Assembly (NCBI RefSeq): GCF_029964055.1
Contig: NZ_CP124836.1
Coordinates: forward strand, 3,534,001 to 3,598,000
Source of the DNA: Arthrobacter sp. EM1
GTDB lineage: Bacteria > Actinomycetota > Actinomycetes > Actinomycetales > Micrococcaceae
Length of the DNA stretch: 64,000 bases
Reading direction: 5' to 3'
The notes under the pieces were generated by a model. It saw only the letters and a program-made list of their open reading frames with translations, made no database searches and had not been told where the DNA came from. The first letter of the stretch is position 1. Every line of letters starts with the position of its first letter. A program made the position numbers and the translations under genes. Positions 61,194-64,000 of the stretch are shown in pieces.

Positions 61194-62020
61194 CCCTTCA
61201 CGGCCCCGGCCACGAGACCACTGCTGAGCTTGCCCTGCACCAGGATGAAGAAGATCATGACCGGAATAGTGATGATGGTGGAGGCTGCCATGACCGGTCC
61301 CCAATCGTTGGAATGTACGCCGAAGAATTGTTTGAGGCCGATGGCCACTGTGTAGTTCTCGGCCGACCCGCCCAGAAGGGTCATCGCAAAGATGAACTCA
61401 TTCCAGGCAACAATGAACGAGAAGACGCTTGTCGCAACGAGCCCGGGCGCCACGAGTGGCAGCATCACCGAGCGGAACATACGCCCCCAGGTGGCGCCGT
61501 CGATGTAGGCTGCCTCTTCCAGCTCGACCGGGACGGCTGCGACGAAGCCGCGCAGCATCCAGATGGCGAAGGGCAGGGAGAACGCCAGGTAGACAACGAC
61601 GAGGCCCAGCAGCGAGTTGAGCATCTGCAGGTCGCGCACCTGCACAAACAGGGGAATGACCAGGGCCTCAAGCGGCACCATCTGCACGGTGAGCACCATG
61701 ATCAGGATGCCGGTGCGGAATTTGAAGCGGAAGCGCGCCACCGCGACGGCGGCCAGCAGGGCCACGATGCCCGAGATGGTCACCGTAAAAAAGGCGACGA
61801 TCGCCGAATTGCGGAGGAAGGTGCCGAATCCGCCTTCGGTGAGGACAAAATCGTAGTTGGCGAGAGTGAACTCCCGGGGCAGCAGGGACTGGCCGCCGCT
61901 GGAAGCCTTCGCGTCAAAGGAGCTGGAGATCATCCAGTACGCGGGGAACAGGGTAAAAACCAGGAGCAGGGCGACCAGGCTGGCCTTGACGAGCCTCCGG
62001 CCGAGTGAGGCTTGCCTCAT
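61190..62020 (-). CDS. Carbohydrate ABC transporter permease (MalG type)
   Basis: Second membrane subunit of the importer, 276 aa with six membrane helices and the EAA loop EEAAYIDGATWGRMFRSVML that docks the ATPase. It ends in SSGLVAGAVKG, typical of MalG-type CUT1 permeases. The ATG at 62020 overlaps the upstream permease stop, and its own stop overlaps nagZ. No ATP-binding subunit gene is in the cluster, so a shared MsiK-type ATPase elsewhere is likely. Confidence 0.93.
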   Translation of the reverse strand: MRQASLGRRLVKASLVALLLVFTLFPAYWMISSSFDAKASSGGQSLLPREFTLANYDFVLTEGGFGTFLRNSAIVAFFTVTISGIVALLAAVAVARFRFKFRTGILIMVLTVQMVPLEALVIPLFVQVRDLQMLNSLLGLVVVYLAFSLPFAIWMLRGFVAAVPVELEEAAYIDGATWGRMFRSVMLPLVAPGLVATSVFSFIVAWNEFIFAMTLLGGSAENYTVAIGLKQFFGVHSNDWGPVMAASTIITIPVMIFFILVQGKLSSGLVAGAVKG

Positions 62021-62997
62021 ACCTTTTCCTCCTTGAACAAGGTGCGCACATAGATGGCGGTGATGACCAGGAGCAGCACCGTGAGGAGGACGGCAATGGC
62101 TGCGCCGAAACCGTAGCGGTTTTGTCCGAACGATTCCACGTAGGACCAGACGCCCAGGTTGAGCACTTCCCGGTTGGAGCCTGAGCCGCCGGGCATCAGG
62201 TAGATCTGGGCGAAGACCTTGAAGTCCCAAATGGTCGAGAGGATGACCACCACCGAGAAAACCGGCTTGATGGTGGGGTAGGTGATCTGGAAGAAGCGCC
62301 GCACCGGGCCGGCACCGTCCATCTCGGCGGCCTCAAGCATCTCCTTCGGCACGCCGAGCAGGCCCGCAAGCACCGTGATCGCCACAAACGGGAAGCCGTG
62401 GTGGACGATGTTCAGGGCTACGATTCCGTAAAAGGTCACCGGGTTGGTGAACCAGTTGAAGGAATCACTCATCAGGCCGAGGCTTTTGAGGGTCTCGTTG
62501 ACAAGCCCCTGGTCAGCGTCGAAGATCCAGATCCAGACGTAGGTGCCGGTGACGGCCGGCATCGCCCAGGCGACCATAACGGCGCTGCCGACTATAGTGC
62601 GCCAGGACGGGCTGAGCGAGGCCATCAGCAAGGCGACCAATGTTCCGAAGATGACTGTCGAGGCGACCGCCACGATGGCGAAGCCGATCGTATTCGGCAG
62701 CACCACAGTCCACAGGGATGAGTCGCCGAAGATCTCGGCGTAGTTCTCCAGCCCGATGAAATTGGTCTTGCCGCTGACAATCTGGCGCAGGCCGTAATCC
62801 TGCAAGGAGAAGATAAAAACCCGCGCCAGCGGCCAGAGCAGCAACCCGGCCAACAGAATGAGTGCGGGGGCGAGCAGCAGCCACGGCCGGGCCTTAGCCA
62901 TGGTGAGGAGCCGCCGGCGTTTCGGCGCACGGCCGCCCGTGGACGATGGGAGCTTGCGTCCCTCGTTCACGGGCGGTTGCTGAAGCTTGACGGTCAT
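62017..62997 (-). CDS. Carbohydrate ABC transporter permease (MalF type)
   Basis: First membrane subunit, 326 aa, with a basic cytoplasmic N-terminus of about 35 residues, then six membrane helices. The EAA loop is EMLEAAEMDGAGPVRRFFQI. CUT1-family permeases import mono- to oligosaccharides. The start overlaps the binding-protein stop by 4 bp (ATGA). Together with nagZ and anmK downstream, the substrate is probably GlcNAc- or MurNAc-containing. Confidence 0.93.
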   Translation of the reverse strand: MTVKLQQPPVNEGRKLPSSTGGRAPKRRRLLTMAKARPWLLLAPALILLAGLLLWPLARVFIFSLQDYGLRQIVSGKTNFIGLENYAEIFGDSSLWTVVLPNTIGFAIVAVASTVIFGTLVALLMASLSPSWRTIVGSAVMVAWAMPAVTGTYVWIWIFDADQGLVNETLKSLGLMSDSFNWFTNPVTFYGIVALNIVHHGFPFVAITVLAGLLGVPKEMLEAAEMDGAGPVRRFFQITYPTIKPVFSVVVILSTIWDFKVFAQIYLMPGGSGSNREVLNLGVWSYVESFGQNRYGFGAAIAVLLTVLLLVITAIYVRTLFKEEKV

Positions 62998-64000
62998 GGA
63001 GTCGTGTTGCCGTTCATGATGTTGTCCATCTCCGCGGCGGCATCGGTTGTGGCGGCATCAACATTCTTCTGGCCGGACAGGATGGCCTGGATCATCGTGT
63101 TGGTGGTCTTTTTTGCCTGCACCGCACCGAACTTGGGAGTGACGGGAACGGATCCGCCGCCGTCGACCATCTGCTTGGCGAACGACTTCACCAGTGGGTC
63201 AGCCGACGCTATGGTCTCGTTCAGCATCGATTTGAGGCCCGGGAAGTATCCGCTCTGGTCGGCCCACTCCTGTGCAAACTTGCCGGTGCCCAACAACTTG
63301 ACGAACGCCCAGGCGAGGTCTTGATTCTTGGCCGTGTTGAAGACGCTCAGGTGTGAGCCGCCGAGGACCGAAGGGCTGATGCCGCCGTCCTTGCCGGGGA
63401 TGGGGATCGCGCCCAGCTTGCCCTTGAGCTCGGGAGCCTTCCCGACGATGCTGGCCGGAGTCCAGGATCCGGAGATCGCCATCGCGACCTTGCCCCTGGC
63501 GAAGTTGTCGAGCACGTCGGTTTCTTTCCAGGTGGTCGCGCCCGCAGTGGAGAAGCCGTGTTTGGTGGCCAGGCCCGTGTAGAACTGGATTCCCTCGCGG
63601 GCCTTGTCGCCGGCCAGTCCGGAAGCCCAGCTCCCGCCCTTCTGCACCGAGATGTCGCCGCCGGCACCCCAAACCCATGGATAAGCGAGCATCTCGGCAT
63701 CGCCGGGAACCGGAAAGGGGATCAGGTCGGGGCGCTTGGCCTTGATGACAGTTGCGACGTCGACCAGTTCCTGCCAGGTGGTGGGCGGGGTCAGTCCAAG
63801 CTCTTCGAACACGTCAGTTCGGTAGACGATCGAGCGCACCCCGGCGTACCAGGGCATACCGTAGAGTTCGCCGTCGTAAGTGCCGGATTCGAGCAGGCCT
63901 TTTACGAGGTCGTCGTTGATTCCGGCTTCCTTGACCTTGTCGCCGATCGGGGCGAGTGCGCCGGCGTCAGCGAACTCGGCCGTCCATGTATTCCCGGTCT
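62994..64000 (-). CDS. Extracellular solute-binding protein of the ABC importer (5' part cut by window edge)
   Basis: The frame is open to the right window edge (translation begins TGNTWTAEFADAGALAPIGD just inside it), so the N-terminus and signal peptide are missing. The visible 335 residues are a family 1 sugar-binding lipoprotein: GMPWYAGVRSIVYRTDVFEE, TWQELVDVATVIK, AMAISGSWTPASIVG, and GGSHLSVFNTAKNQDLAWAF. It captures the sugar for the two permeases encoded directly downstream. Confidence 0.92.
   Translation of the reverse strand, partial: TGNTWTAEFADAGALAPIGDKVKEAGINDDLVKGLLESGTYDGELYGMPWYAGVRSIVYRTDVFEELGLTPPTTWQELVDVATVIKAKRPDLIPFPVPGDAEMLAYPWVWGAGGDISVQKGGSWASGLAGDKAREGIQFYTGLATKHGFSTAGATTWKETDVLDNFARGKVAMAISGSWTPASIVGKAPELKGKLGAIPIPGKDGGISPSVLGGSHLSVFNTAKNQDLAWAFVKLLGTGKFAQEWADQSGYFPGLKSMLNETIASADPLVKSFAKQMVDGGGSVPVTPKFGAVQAKKTTNTMIQAILSGQKNVDAATTDAAAEMDNIMNGNTTP

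Noticed and set aside
1-64000. CRISPR arrays, insertion sequences, integrases, phage genes, rRNA
   Set aside because: No repeat-spacer arrays, transposase motifs, integrase motifs or rRNA sequences were seen. The three tRNAs have no adjacent integrase or duplicated 3' end.

Overview
The window is the replication-origin region of a high-GC actinobacterium. The closest fit is the family Micrococcaceae (Arthrobacter or Pseudarthrobacter type). This rests on the gene order rpmH-dnaA-dnaN-gnd-recF-dciA-gyrB-gyrA, the crgA/sortase E/pabA/pknB-pknA-pbpA-rodA-pstP-fhaB-fhaA block, a DLW-39 micro-gene, a DUF5997 protein, and a putrescine oxidase that resembles the Kocuria/Micrococcus enzyme. Family names are assigned by reading the proteins; no database search was possible.

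Layout. 1-2587: gene-free DNA with two arrays of DnaA-box-like 9-mers spaced about 12 bp and three parS sites, one inside a 32-bp perfect palindrome. 2588-8227 (minus strand): rpmH-rnpA-yidD-yidC-jag-rsmG-parA-parB, with a fourth parS inside parA. 8228-10634: dnaA flanked by DnaA boxes, with a probable unwinding element next to dnaN. 10635-21071: dnaN, gnd, recF, dciA, gyrB, gyrA, a DUF3566 membrane protein, tRNA-Ile, DLW-39 and tRNA-Ala. 21169-27655: a DMT permease, a glycosyltransferase, an 11-residue-repeat membrane protein, a cyclophilin, a rhomboid protease, tag and crgA. Between the convergent rhomboid and tag genes (25978-26643) is a DnaA-box cluster with more perfect boxes than I found around dnaA itself.

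27831-39515 holds sortase E, an unlisted 56-codon membrane gene, pabA, the Ser/Thr kinase, phosphatase, FHA and cell-wall operon, and tRNA-Leu. 39594-44328 is a putrescine unit: a TetR regulator, a 23-bp palindromic operator, putrescine oxidase, a universal stress protein and an APC permease. 44448-47393 holds small accessory genes, including a LysR-type sensor domain without its DNA-binding domain. 47894-52085 is a 5-oxoprolinase unit (pxpA, fused pxpBC) overlapping by one base a biotin carboxylase/BCCP gene. 52054-54720 holds an XRE regulator, a zinc alcohol dehydrogenase and an unknown gene. 54877-64000 is an amino-sugar and peptidoglycan recycling region: nagB, and convergent to it an operon of ABC transporter, nagZ, anmK, a BadF-type kinase, murQ and an RpiR regulator, almost all with overlapping start and stop codons. 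The last gene, a solute-binding protein, runs off the right edge.

The least explained material is non-coding: three separate DnaA-box fields (about 0.6-1.05 kb, 8.4-10.4 kb and 26.0-26.6 kb), with four parS sites between 0.9 and 4.7 kb. Together they suggest a spread-out DnaA titration or origin-control system coupled to the centromere. No mobile elements, CRISPR arrays, rRNA genes or prophage were seen.
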